Of a stretch of DNA of 64,000 bases, positions 38,012-49,164 are shown piece by piece; within the stretch, counting starts at the first letter, position 1; every line of letters starts with the position of its first letter. The position numbers were made by a program, and so were the translations under genes. The DNA is from Vibrio ulleungensis (GTDB lineage: Bacteria > Pseudomonadota > Gammaproteobacteria > Enterobacterales > Vibrionaceae), in contig NZ_JAFEUM010000003.1 in NCBI RefSeq assembly GCF_016900875.1, positions 124,001-188,000 of the forward strand, in the 5' to 3' direction. A model generated the notes under the pieces. It ran no database searches. It was not told the origin of the DNA and saw only the letters and a program-made list of their open reading frames with translations.

Positions 38012-38510
38012 AACAAATCGTTGACGTTACATAATACAAATAGCCATAAGTACGCCTCTCTAGCAGTCGAATTAAAACATACTTATCCTTTTCTTTTGGG
38101 TTGTTGAATGTGTTTATTAATAGAGAAGCGTTATTTTAAGTTACTGTAGTTATCATAATTTAAATATAACAATGTTGAGTGTTATTTCTCTAGGTTTCCA
38201 TATATTAATGAGTGTAAGTATATATTTCCATTCGGAATGTGAAATTGATTTGCTAGCTCAAATAATAACCAGAAATATCCGCGATAGATTGTAAGTCATT
38301 GTTTTTTAATGACCTATTTCATTGTCTGATGTTTCATTTTGTTAGTATTTGTCAGAGGAAAGTAAAGGTAAGATCTCGATCACTTCTATTGTAAAAATAA
38401 GTAAAAAAATTCCGAGATTAATCACCTTATTGAATTATTGTACTACAAGTTAATTTCGTCCTAGTTATTATCCATACATCTCTCCCACACACTAATAAAT
38501 AGAAGATATT
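38012..38510. other. AT-rich intergenic region upstream of the symporter/PL6 pair
   Basis: This 499-bp stretch has no coding sequence. It is clearly more AT-rich than the flanks, with many A and T runs, and precedes the alginate-related transporter. It may be a silenced regulatory region (H-NS prefers such DNA) and must contain the promoter of the following pair; no clear -35/-10 could be fixed. Confidence 0.5.
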
Positions 38511-40286
38511 ATGGATCTCAATACTGCTATAGTCGGCATTTATTTTTTATTCTTAATTGCCATAGGGTGGATGTTTAGAACATTCACAAGTACCACTAGT
38601 GACTACTTCCGCGGAGGCGGCAGCATGTTATGGTGGATGGTCGGTGCGACTGCGTTTATGACGCAGTTTAGTGCTTGGACGTTCACTGGTGCTGCAGGTA
38701 AAGCCTATACCGATGGTTTCGCGGTTGCGTTTATCTTTTTGGCCAACGCATTTGGTTATCTGATGAACTACCTTTACTTCGCTCCAAAATTCCGCCAACT
38801 ACGTGTTGTGACGGTGATTGAAGCGATTCGCATGCGTTTTGGTAAACTGAACGAGCAAGTCTTTACTTGGTCAGGTATGCCAAACAGCGTGATATCAGCC
38901 GGTATTTGGCTAAATGGTCTGGCGATCATCGCTTCGGGTATCTTTGGTTTTGATATGACCACGACCATCATATTGACCGGTTTGGTTGTATTGGTGATGT
39001 CGGTTACTGGTGGCTCATGGGCGGTTATTGCCTCTGACTTTATGCAGATGGTCATTATTATGGCTGTGACGGTTACCTGTGCGGTTGTAGCTATTATTCA
39101 AGGTGGCGGCGTCGGTGAAATTGTTAACAACTTCCCAATTCAAGAGGGCGGTTCGTTTGTTTCAGGTAACGATCTTAACTACCTAAGCATCTTTGGCATC
39201 TGGGCATTCTTCATTTTCTTCAAGCAGTTCAGCATCACCAACAACATGTTGAACTCGTACCGCTACTTGGCGGCAAAAGACTCGAAAAACGCTAAAAAAG
39301 CCGCGCTATTGGCGTGTATCTTGATGACTATGGGCCCAATTATTTGGTTTATGCCTTCTTGGTTCATTGCCGGTCAAGGCGTTGACCTTGCAGCAACTTA
39401 CCCTGATGCAGGCTCAAAAGCGGGTGATTTCGCTTACCTATACTTTGTTCAAGAGTACATGCCAGCAGGTATGGTGGGTCTGTTGATTGCGGCAATGTTT
39501 GCAGCAACCATGTCGTCTATGGACTCTGGACTTAACCGTAACTCAGGCATTTTCGTTAAGAACTTCTACGAGCCGATTGTTCGCCCTCAAGCATCTGAAA
39601 AAGAGCTGATGGTTGTCTCTAAATTGACGTCTACGTTCTTCGGTATCGCTATTATTTTGGTGGCGCTGTTCATCAACTCGCTAAAAGGACTAAGCCTGTT
39701 TGACACCATGATGTACGTGGGTGCGTTGATTGGCTTCCCGATGACCATTCCTGCGTTCTGTGGCTTCTTTATTAAGAAGACACCAGACTGGGCAGGTTGG
39801 GGTACCTTGGTTGTCGGTGCAGTCGTTTCTTACTTCGTTGGTTTTGTAATCAACGCAGAGATGGTCGCTAACTGGTTCAACCTAGAGCCGCTAACCGGAC
39901 GTGAATGGTCAGATCTTAAAGTAGCGATTGGTCTAATTGGTCACTTGATCTTTACCGCTGGTTTCTTCTGCCTAACTACGCTGTTCTACAAGCCATTGTC
40001 GGAAGAACGCCAGAAGAACGTAGACAAGTTCTTCGAGAACCTAAGCACACCTCTAGTCGCAGAGTCTACTGAGCAGAAGAAGCTGGATAACAAACAGCGT
40101 CGTATGCTTGGCTCACTGATCGCTGTGGCTGGCGTGGGTGTTATGGCTATGTTTGCACTGCCTAACCCACTATGGGGACGCATGATATTTGTTCTATGTG
40201 GTGCCATTGTGTTCTTGGTCGGTCTGCTGCTGGTTAAGGCGGTTGACGATAACGTTGAACAACTGGACCCTGCAACAGATAGCTAA
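38511..40286 (+). CDS. Sodium:solute symporter (SSS family), probable uronate-oligomer importer
   Basis: The 591-residue protein has about 13-14 membrane helices and SSS-family features (DYFRGGGSMLWWMVGATAFM, QFSAWTFTGAAGKAY, MFAATMSSMDSGLNRNSGIF, where the sodium-site serines sit). Relatives next to alginate lyases in vibrios (Toa transporters) import alginate oligomers or monomers, and the following PL6 gene supports that role. Ribosome binding site AGAAGAT is weak. Confidence 0.85.
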   Translation: MDLNTAIVGIYFLFLIAIGWMFRTFTSTTSDYFRGGGSMLWWMVGATAFMTQFSAWTFTGAAGKAYTDGFAVAFIFLANAFGYLMNYLYFAPKFRQLRVVTVIEAIRMRFGKLNEQVFTWSGMPNSVISAGIWLNGLAIIASGIFGFDMTTTIILTGLVVLVMSVTGGSWAVIASDFMQMVIIMAVTVTCAVVAIIQGGGVGEIVNNFPIQEGGSFVSGNDLNYLSIFGIWAFFIFFKQFSITNNMLNSYRYLAAKDSKNAKKAALLACILMTMGPIIWFMPSWFIAGQGVDLAATYPDAGSKAGDFAYLYFVQEYMPAGMVGLLIAAMFAATMSSMDSGLNRNSGIFVKNFYEPIVRPQASEKELMVVSKLTSTFFGIAIILVALFINSLKGLSLFDTMMYVGALIGFPMTIPAFCGFFIKKTPDWAGWGTLVVGAVVSYFVGFVINAEMVANWFNLEPLTGREWSDLKVAIGLIGHLIFTAGFFCLTTLFYKPLSEERQKNVDKFFENLSTPLVAESTEQKKLDNKQRRMLGSLIAVAGVGVMAMFALPNPLWGRMIFVLCGAIVFLVGLLLVKAVDDNVEQLDPATDS

Positions 40287-40358
40287 CACTACCTATAACT
40301 AGCGGCTCATTGTGAGTCGCTAGACCCTTTCCAAAAAATAGAAAAGAAGCTAACAAAA

Positions 40359-41984
40359 ATGAAGAAAACACTCCTTTCAAGCATGATTGTTGCCTCACTG
40401 ACCACCTTTGGGCTAGTCGGCTGCATACAATCAGACACGCAAACAACGATTGATACCGTAAACGCATCATCTGTGATGATGCTGGATTCGGTGCAATCTT
40501 TGACAAGGAATGATTTATTAGCCACGGATCGGTTAGCTACAGTTGATGGCGCAACAATTAAAGAGCAATCACAGGCTCAAGTTGAGGCGCTAAAACAGCA
40601 ATTAGAAAACGCAGTAGATGGCAGCACTATTACTATCGCTGCGGGTAAATACAGCCACTTAGATGTGGTAAATATTACTGCCAACAATATCACTATAAAG
40701 GCCGAACAACCTGGCAGCGTTTGGTTGACTGGGCTTGTGCAATTAAACCTTGAAGGTAACGGGATCACAGTCGATGGTTTGGTGTTTACTGAAGGTGGAC
40801 CGGCAGAACGTTTTGGCGGCGTTCGTTTGATGGGTGACCAAAATACCCTACAAAATTCGACCTTTTACTACTTCAATCACGATTATGAGTACCTCCCAGA
40901 TGAGCGCCGCGCTGAGTACCCAAAATACCTTTGGGTATCACTATGGGGCAAAGAAGGACAATTACTGAATAACCGATTTGAAGGCAAGCAGAAACGCGGC
41001 ACATTGATTGGCGTGCAAAAGGATGAGACACCGGATAATCACCTTATTGCCAATAACCTGTTTTTGGATCAAAAGCCCAATCAGTTTAACGAATTCGATA
41101 TTAAAGAAGCGATTCGATACAACGGCAACAGCTGGGAAGCGATTCGTGTTGGGGACTCTAAAGCCTCACAATATCGATCCAACACTAAGATCACCAATAA
41201 CTTGATGATCGATATGGATGGTGAGCGTGAGCTGATCTCCATTAAGTCAGGCGGCAACGAAATTTCGAGCAATACCATTTTTGAAAGCTCGGGGCTTATC
41301 TCACTACGTCACGGTAAAGCGAACACCGTCAAAGACAACGTGATTTTAGGTAACGAAAAACGTTTGACTGGCGGCATGCGTATTTACGATGAAGACCATG
41401 TCATTGAAAACAACTACATTGACGGTACGCGCGGCCGCGATGGTGAAATTGAAGGCAATGCTGACTTACGTGGCGGTATTGTGATCAATACCGGTATTAT
41501 CGATGTCGCGAACAATGAAGTGTTGGATCAAGATGTTAAAGGCAAAGAGCTAAACAAGCAGTGGACGCCTAAAAATATCACCATTCGCAACAATACCCTG
41601 ACTGACACTGAATGGGGCATCGTTTATGGCAACCAAACGCATCGCGTGAGCTTGTTTAACAACGACGAAGTCGGAACCATTTTTGCTGGTGTTGGAATCC
41701 ACTTTGACAGCAATATGGTGGATAACCATGACAATCCGGACTTTGTCAGCGTGAGAGCCACGCAAGAGCTGCCGCTGGTTGACACAAGCTACAGCAATGA
41801 AGTGTACGTCGGAACAGTGACTCAAAGTGAGCAAATCTCTGACTATTCAACGGTATTGCCAACTAAAACCTCGGTAAATGGTTTTAACCAATATCAAGGC
41901 GTCGGTGCCGATGTTGACGCGCTCTCTATTGTGACCGCAGACACTGCGGGCCCGGATTATGAATTGATCAATACCAATAAGTAA
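40359..41984 (+). CDS. PL6-family polysaccharide lyase lipoprotein (alginate lyase type)
   Basis: The 541-residue protein is a right-handed beta-helix lyase of family PL6, whose members cleave alginate or dermatan/chondroitin by beta-elimination. Lys296 (ISIKSGG) and Arg317 (LRHGKANTV) lie 21 apart, exactly as the base and acid of chondroitinase B and known PL6 alginate lyases; NGNSWEAIRVG and GGMRIYDEDH are family motifs. A lipobox LVGC (lipidated Cys22) anchors it in the outer membrane or periplasm. The partner symporter favours alginate over glycosaminoglycan. Confidence 0.88.
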   Translation: MKKTLLSSMIVASLTTFGLVGCIQSDTQTTIDTVNASSVMMLDSVQSLTRNDLLATDRLATVDGATIKEQSQAQVEALKQQLENAVDGSTITIAAGKYSHLDVVNITANNITIKAEQPGSVWLTGLVQLNLEGNGITVDGLVFTEGGPAERFGGVRLMGDQNTLQNSTFYYFNHDYEYLPDERRAEYPKYLWVSLWGKEGQLLNNRFEGKQKRGTLIGVQKDETPDNHLIANNLFLDQKPNQFNEFDIKEAIRYNGNSWEAIRVGDSKASQYRSNTKITNNLMIDMDGERELISIKSGGNEISSNTIFESSGLISLRHGKANTVKDNVILGNEKRLTGGMRIYDEDHVIENNYIDGTRGRDGEIEGNADLRGGIVINTGIIDVANNEVLDQDVKGKELNKQWTPKNITIRNNTLTDTEWGIVYGNQTHRVSLFNNDEVGTIFAGVGIHFDSNMVDNHDNPDFVSVRATQELPLVDTSYSNEVYVGTVTQSEQISDYSTVLPTKTSVNGFNQYQGVGADVDALSIVTADTAGPDYELINTNK

Positions 41985-41998
41985 ATCTGCGTCATTAC

Positions 41999-42033
41999 GA
42001 CCAGCCTTCATCAATGTGGGCTGGTCTTTTTTA
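41999..42033 (+). terminator. Terminator after the PL6 gene
   Basis: GACCAGCC and GGCTGGTC form an 8-bp stem with a 12-nt loop and are followed by TTTTTTATT. Confidence 0.88.
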
Positions 42034-42127
42034 TTCCAGCCTAATCAATAAATGCCGACTATTTTTTCTTGCCTATACGCACTATTATGGTAACTCTTAA
42101 GTAGTATTTTCAGACAGGACATGAGCA

Positions 42128-42832
42128 TTGGATAGCCAATCTAGAACCTTGAGCATTTTGGTTGTTGATGACAAACTTAGTGTTCAACAGCTGTTAAACG
42201 ATTTTTTAACCAGCCACAACTGTTCGGTAGTGAGCGCCTCAAACGGCGTTGAAGCGTTACAAATTATTAAGCAATCAAAGCCCGACCTGGTGCTGCTCGA
42301 TATTATGATGCCGCTGATGGATGGGTATGCATTATTGGATAAAATTCGAGAAAACAGCCAGTTACCCGTTATCCTAATTAGTGCTAAACAAGAAGAACAA
42401 GACATCGTGAGGGGCTTTGACCACGGCGCCGATGACTACATTATTAAACCCTTTCGCATGCAAGAGTTGCTGGCGCGAATCAAAGCGGTATTGAAACGTA
42501 GCAATCATGGCTTTACTCACAATGACCAGTTAATAGCGGGCCCGCTTTCCCTAGACATAACCCGTAACGAGCTGCGAGCAGAGGATGAAGTTATTGATGT
42601 CACTAAAGCCGAGTGTGCGCTGTTGAAGCAGCTGATGCAATCGGTGGAAAGTGCGGTTAACAAAGCGGAAATATCGTGCAGTCTCATTGAACAAGGGTTC
42701 AGTGGGAGTGAGTCCACCTTGAAGATCCATGTCCGAAACCTTCGTAAAAAGCTGGAGCCTTCAACTAAAGGGCAGGTAGAGATAGAGTCCGTGTTTGGAA
42801 TTGGGTATCGGTTAAAGGTCATTGGATCGTGA
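42128..42832 (+). CDS. OmpR/PhoB-family response regulator
   Basis: The 234-residue regulator has a receiver domain (about 8-122) with DD at 14-15, phospho-acceptor Asp58 (LLDIMMP) and Lys108 (IIKPF), and a winged-helix DNA-binding domain (about 135-232; LKIHVRNLRKKLEP, VFGIGYRL). The start is TTG behind AGGAC; an ATG 7 bp upstream is in another frame and stops after four codons. It overlaps the kinase gene by 4 bases. It resembles BaeR but the signal is unknown. Confidence 0.92.
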   Translation: MDSQSRTLSILVVDDKLSVQQLLNDFLTSHNCSVVSASNGVEALQIIKQSKPDLVLLDIMMPLMDGYALLDKIRENSQLPVILISAKQEEQDIVRGFDHGADDYIIKPFRMQELLARIKAVLKRSNHGFTHNDQLIAGPLSLDITRNELRAEDEVIDVTKAECALLKQLMQSVESAVNKAEISCSLIEQGFSGSESTLKIHVRNLRKKLEPSTKGQVEIESVFGIGYRLKVIGS

Positions 42833-44271
42833 AGTGGCCCCTACGCTATCAATTTGTCGCCACTTATTTATTGGTGAGTGTGTTTACGGCATGTGTCATT
42901 TACGCGCTAGTCGTTTTTACCTCTGAGCAACGTATTTCTCAGTTGAAATTGAACTACCAGACAGAAGAAATGATCGCAGAGATCGTCAGTTGGTATGAGG
43001 CCGAAAAAGATTGGCGAGGATTTGAAGCCTATTTTGTCACACTGCATCCGCAGTACATCCAACTGGCCGGAACACGTGAAGACAACCCTAATCCAGTAGC
43101 AGCAGAAGAGTCTAATAGTCTAGAGCCAGGAGAGACACCACCAAGAGGTCCTGAAGGACCAAAGCGTCACGGCATAGTAAGTCAATCAAATGTTGTGCTC
43201 GCCAACTTTCTTGGTTTTAGGGTAGGGGACGTCATTTCTAGCGCTTACTTAAGAGAAGCACAACCGATAACAGTTGAGGGCACTTTAGTCGCTTGGATAG
43301 TCCCTCCTGAAGCGACAGGCTTAAGTCTTGCTTCGCAACGTGAACTGTTTCAAGATAATTTTACTCAAATATTCAAAATCTCGCTGATTGTCGGCGTAAT
43401 TGTTTCACTCATTTTTGGTCAAGTATTCTCCCGTTGGCTTTTAAAGCCGATGGACAGGCTATATAGCGCGATGTCCTCTATGGCCAAAGGGCGTCTATAT
43501 CAACAGGTACCGGTTACGTCGAACAATGAATTGGCAGAGTTGACGCTTGGCTTTAATAAAATGAGCGAAAGCCTTACTCAGGCCGACCAAAAAAGGCGAC
43601 GTTTGACTGCCGATATCACTCATGATCTGGGTACGCCTATTCAAGTGATTTCGGGCTATATAGAGATGGCCCAAAACGGTGATGTTGAGCTTAATAATGA
43701 GCGACTTAAGATCGTCCGCAATGAATTGAAACTGGTTGAGCGATTGATAAGAGATATGAATCTATTGGCCAAAACCGACTCACAATCCCTGAGCTTACAA
43801 CTGTCGGAAGTACCACTTGATAAGTTGTTGGTTGCAGTTCATCAGCGCTTTTTACCCAAATGTGAAGAGAAACAGATCATCTTGCTGCTCAATCTTGAAT
43901 CGACGCTTCCTAGCCTCTATTTGGATGAAGCGCGCATGTTACAAGTACTGGGTAATTTGCTGGAAAATGCTGTTCGCCACACGCCTAGTCGTGGAAAGAT
44001 CGTGGTCAGCGGTAAGCAATGTGATGGTTATTGTGAACTGCGGATCAAAGATAGTGGTTGTGGTGTGGCACCAGAGAAACTTGAACATATTTTTGACCGT
44101 TTTTATCGGATAGAGCCGGCTCGAAGTGGGTCTGACGGCAATTCCGGATTAGGACTGACGATTGCAAAAGGGATATTGGATATGCACGGTGCTGAGATAA
44201 AAGCTCACTCTGATGGAGCCAATGGGACAGAGTTTATCATTCGCATGCCGCACAAGATAAATACTGCGTAA
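42829..44271 (+). CDS. Sensor histidine kinase
   Basis: The 480-residue inner-membrane kinase has membrane helices at about 10-30 and 182-202, a periplasmic sensor of 150 residues with a Pro/Glu-rich stretch near 85-115, HAMP (200-253), the phosphorylated His265 in ADITHDLGTPIQ and a HATPase domain (NLLENAVRHTP; DSGCGVAPEKL; FDRFYR; GLGLTIAKGIL). It starts at GTG inside the end of its regulator gene. BaeS-like in layout. Confidence 0.92.
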   Translation: MKWPLRYQFVATYLLVSVFTACVIYALVVFTSEQRISQLKLNYQTEEMIAEIVSWYEAEKDWRGFEAYFVTLHPQYIQLAGTREDNPNPVAAEESNSLEPGETPPRGPEGPKRHGIVSQSNVVLANFLGFRVGDVISSAYLREAQPITVEGTLVAWIVPPEATGLSLASQRELFQDNFTQIFKISLIVGVIVSLIFGQVFSRWLLKPMDRLYSAMSSMAKGRLYQQVPVTSNNELAELTLGFNKMSESLTQADQKRRRLTADITHDLGTPIQVISGYIEMAQNGDVELNNERLKIVRNELKLVERLIRDMNLLAKTDSQSLSLQLSEVPLDKLLVAVHQRFLPKCEEKQIILLLNLESTLPSLYLDEARMLQVLGNLLENAVRHTPSRGKIVVSGKQCDGYCELRIKDSGCGVAPEKLEHIFDRFYRIEPARSGSDGNSGLGLTIAKGILDMHGAEIKAHSDGANGTEFIIRMPHKINTA

Positions 44272-44297
44272 AGCCATGCGCTAATACCAACCAATAA

Positions 44298-44336
44298 AAA
44301 AGGTGAGCGTTGTGCTCACCTTTTGGTTTTTTTACA
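44298..44336. terminator. Bidirectional terminator between kinase and katG
   Basis: AAAAGGTGAGC and GCTCACCTTTT flank GTTGT; T tracts lie on both sides. It follows a TAATACCAACCAA piece (44283) resembling the end of the palindromic repeat at 23756. Confidence 0.85.
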
Positions 44337-44344
44337 TTGAGCTA

Positions 44345-46879
<2,535 letters not shown>

Positions 46880-47362
46880 TTGTTATCCAATAAGAAGTTT
46901 AAAGTACTGGTAGTTTGCATGGGCAATATTTGTCGCTCACCAACGGGCGAAGCGGTACTAAAAGCAAAAGCTCAAGAAAAAGGTATGCACTTTGTAGACG
47001 TTGACTCAGCGGGTACGATTGGCTTTCATAAAGGGAATCCACCAGATCCTCGCAGTAAAAAAGCAGGTGAAGCACGGGGGTATTCTTTTGATGGAATCAC
47101 CTCCAGAAAGCTGACTGAACAAGATTTCCAAAACTTTGACCTGCTGCTTGCTGCAGATAAGGCCAACTTGAGCGATATGCTAGAAATGGCTCCAACGGAG
47201 CACCAACATAAAGTAAAACTGTTTTTAGCGTTTAGCTCAGCGGAGTTGGATGAAGTTCCGGATCCCTATTACGGTGGAGCCAGAGGGTTTGAAATTGTGT
47301 TGGATTTGATTGAGGAAGCCAGTGACAACGTACTGGCTGAAATTCAACGCAGAGTACAATAG
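46880..47362 (+). CDS. Low-molecular-weight protein tyrosine phosphatase
   Basis: The 160-residue protein (start TTG at 46880) holds the P-loop CMGNICRS with nucleophile Cys13 and Arg19, and the general-acid loop DPYYGG near residue 127, defining the LMW-PTP family. The TTG at 46880 follows AGAAGGAC; a TTG at 46835 would add 15 residues without a homologous counterpart. Unlike Wzb-type enzymes, no capsule kinase gene is nearby, so the substrate is open. Confidence 0.88.
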   Translation: MLSNKKFKVLVVCMGNICRSPTGEAVLKAKAQEKGMHFVDVDSAGTIGFHKGNPPDPRSKKAGEARGYSFDGITSRKLTEQDFQNFDLLLAADKANLSDMLEMAPTEHQHKVKLFLAFSSAELDEVPDPYYGGARGFEIVLDLIEEASDNVLAEIQRRVQ

Positions 47363-47403
47363 CGTATTTTGACGGTTGGTGTTGAGGTTCAGTAAATCGG
47401 TAA

Positions 47404-47427
47404 AAGTGGGGCTCAATGGCCCCACTT
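47404..47427. terminator. Stem-loop between the phosphatase and DUF2750 genes
   Basis: AAGTGGGGC and GCCCCACTT form a 9-bp stem with 6-nt loop between convergent genes; flanking T runs are short on both sides. Confidence 0.6.
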
Positions 47428-47437
47428 CTATATTCGG

Positions 47438-47785
47438 CTAAAGACGTTTTTTCAATTCAAATTCAAATTCGTCTGGAAACAGTACGATCCCTTCTCCATT
47501 TTCGTCGGGATATACCACCACCGATAAATCGTCTTCTGCCAGACCAACGGTCCAGCGGCTTTGCCATTTAGCGGTAGAAATAGCTTCTGCGGTAAACCCT
47601 TCCCACTCTTCTGTTGCCCAAGCAAGTGCATCTTCTTCGGTTGGCCAAACGGGTACACACTCTTCTTCTTCGGTATTAAGTAATACACTACCGTGCTCGT
47701 CAATTAAAAGCCAAATCTTACGTTGCGACGCTGCCGCCTTAAAAAATTGATTCATACGTTCGGTTGGGTCTTTCGAAATAGACAT
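47438..47785 (-). CDS. DUF2750 protein
   Basis: The 115-residue acidic protein belongs to DUF2750, of unknown function. Characteristic are AAASQRKIWLLIDEHGSVLL, ECVPVWPTEEDALAWA and a C-terminal VVYPDENGEGIVLFPDEFEFEL. I prefer the Met at 47785, with GAGG upstream, to a Met five residues earlier. Monocistronic. Confidence 0.82.
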   Translation of the reverse strand: MSISKDPTERMNQFFKAAASQRKIWLLIDEHGSVLLNTEEEECVPVWPTEEDALAWATEEWEGFTAEAISTAKWQSRWTVGLAEDDLSVVVYPDENGEGIVLFPDEFEFELKKRL

Positions 47786-47928
47786 ACGTTCGAGCCTCAT
47801 TTAATGGATAAGTAGGTTCATATCGACCTATGGGATGAATGATGTCAGGAAAGTGTGACGGTAGCAATGTTAGCCTGCACGCTTTTCTGTTTATAACAGG
47901 CATACATGGCTCATCCAAGCGGTGCTAT

Positions 47929-49011
47929 TTATTGCAGCCGGTATTCCGTTAACGACGCTTGCCACTGCTCACTACCACGAACCTTTAACAACGCTTGATT
48001 AATGCTTTCTCGAAGAGGGCTGTCTTCTGGTAGTATCAGTCCGTAGTTTTGTTTTTCAAATTGATAAGGCAAAACCGAGATTCCCTCGAGTAACCCTTCT
48101 AAATTGGCCTGCCCAATGGTGTATTTAAGCACGGCATCATCCGCCACAATAGCCTGTACGCTGCCGTTGTCCAGTGCTGTCATCAATCCGTCGAGATCTT
48201 CATAGGTGGTATGGTGAATGCCACGCCTCGTCAGGTATTTAGAGGCAGTGCTTTCGAGTTTAGCCGCCACTTTTTTATCTCTTAAATCGTTAGGACCATT
48301 AATGTCTGAAGTGAGTGCGCCAAGGGTTAAGCTACTGGCGAGTAACGCAGTAATGCTTGCCAGTGCAAAGGTGGTGATCACCGCCAGTAGTACGGTTAAT
48401 ACGCGCCCAGTTAATGTTTGGAATTCATAATAGTTAAAGGGTCCCTTGGTAATAAAAAGTAGGCCTAGGATGAAGCCTTCAATACCTCGTGCCGATTTGG
48501 ACTTCATTGAGTAGAGTTTGCTGTTTACTCGGTGTTCAAGAAAATAGTAAATCGCGCCCACTATGCTAGCCACCAGTGCAACTAAGCCAAGTATTTTCCA
48601 TAGCTTTGCGTTGGTGATTAAGTTAATCACCATGCCACCAATACCTATCGGTTTTACCGCGATGGCAAGATGGGTCTCATAAAAAGAGTGAGTGAAATCC
48701 AGTCGCTTTTCGCGCTCAGGTGTGATGGAGATGCATGAAATGCCTACAGCAATGCTACTGGCCTCTACCTCTTGCAATAGCGCTTCTAGTTCAAAATTGT
48801 TTAATGAATAATCGATATCCAATTCTTTGGCTATCTGGTCCCAAAGCAAAACGCTCAGACCTCGATATTCAACTTGGTCATCGCTGGTGGATTCGATGAT
48901 AAATGGGGGGCAGTTATAGCTTCCGACTTGAATAGATTGCGCGCTATGAGCGGGTAGGGCAATAAACAATCCAATCAGTGCCCATAACCAGTGTGTGTTG
49001 CGAAGCATCAT
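47929..49011 (-). CDS. Ionotropic-glutamate-receptor-like channel with periplasmic ligand-binding domain
   Basis: The 360-residue protein looks like a prokaryotic glutamate-receptor channel. A signal peptide (1-23) is followed by the first lobe of a SBP_bac_3 ligand domain (25-120; VGSYNCPPFIIE, ISITPEREKRLDFTHSFY), a membrane segment (137-157), a re-entrant pore-like stretch (177-196), a second membrane helix (201-229) and the second lobe (235-360). The motif ASITALLASSLT at 218-229 recalls the SYTANLAAFL gate motif of animal receptors. The pore lacks the TVGYGD potassium filter, so ion choice is unknown. A plain transporter receptor would not have membrane segments here. Confidence 0.75.
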   Translation of the reverse strand: MMLRNTHWLWALIGLFIALPAHSAQSIQVGSYNCPPFIIESTSDDQVEYRGLSVLLWDQIAKELDIDYSLNNFELEALLQEVEASSIAVGISCISITPEREKRLDFTHSFYETHLAIAVKPIGIGGMVINLITNAKLWKILGLVALVASIVGAIYYFLEHRVNSKLYSMKSKSARGIEGFILGLLFITKGPFNYYEFQTLTGRVLTVLLAVITTFALASITALLASSLTLGALTSDINGPNDLRDKKVAAKLESTASKYLTRRGIHHTTYEDLDGLMTALDNGSVQAIVADDAVLKYTIGQANLEGLLEGISVLPYQFEKQNYGLILPEDSPLRESINQALLKVRGSEQWQASLTEYRLQ

Positions 49012-49164
49012 AACCCCACCTTTGTGCTGTTAAACGTGGAATAAGTATATGCACTACAGGCCAGAATGCCTTCTCAAAAGGGGATGGGCAGCATTTCGTT
49101 TTGATAAATAAACGGGGTGCGCAGCCATGACTGCGTGCCCCGTCAGTCTAAGTGCTTACTGGCG

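Noticed and set aside
42121..42135. ATG at 42121 as start of the response regulator
   Set aside because: Wrong frame; it stops after four codons. The TTG at 42128 gives the full receiver domain.
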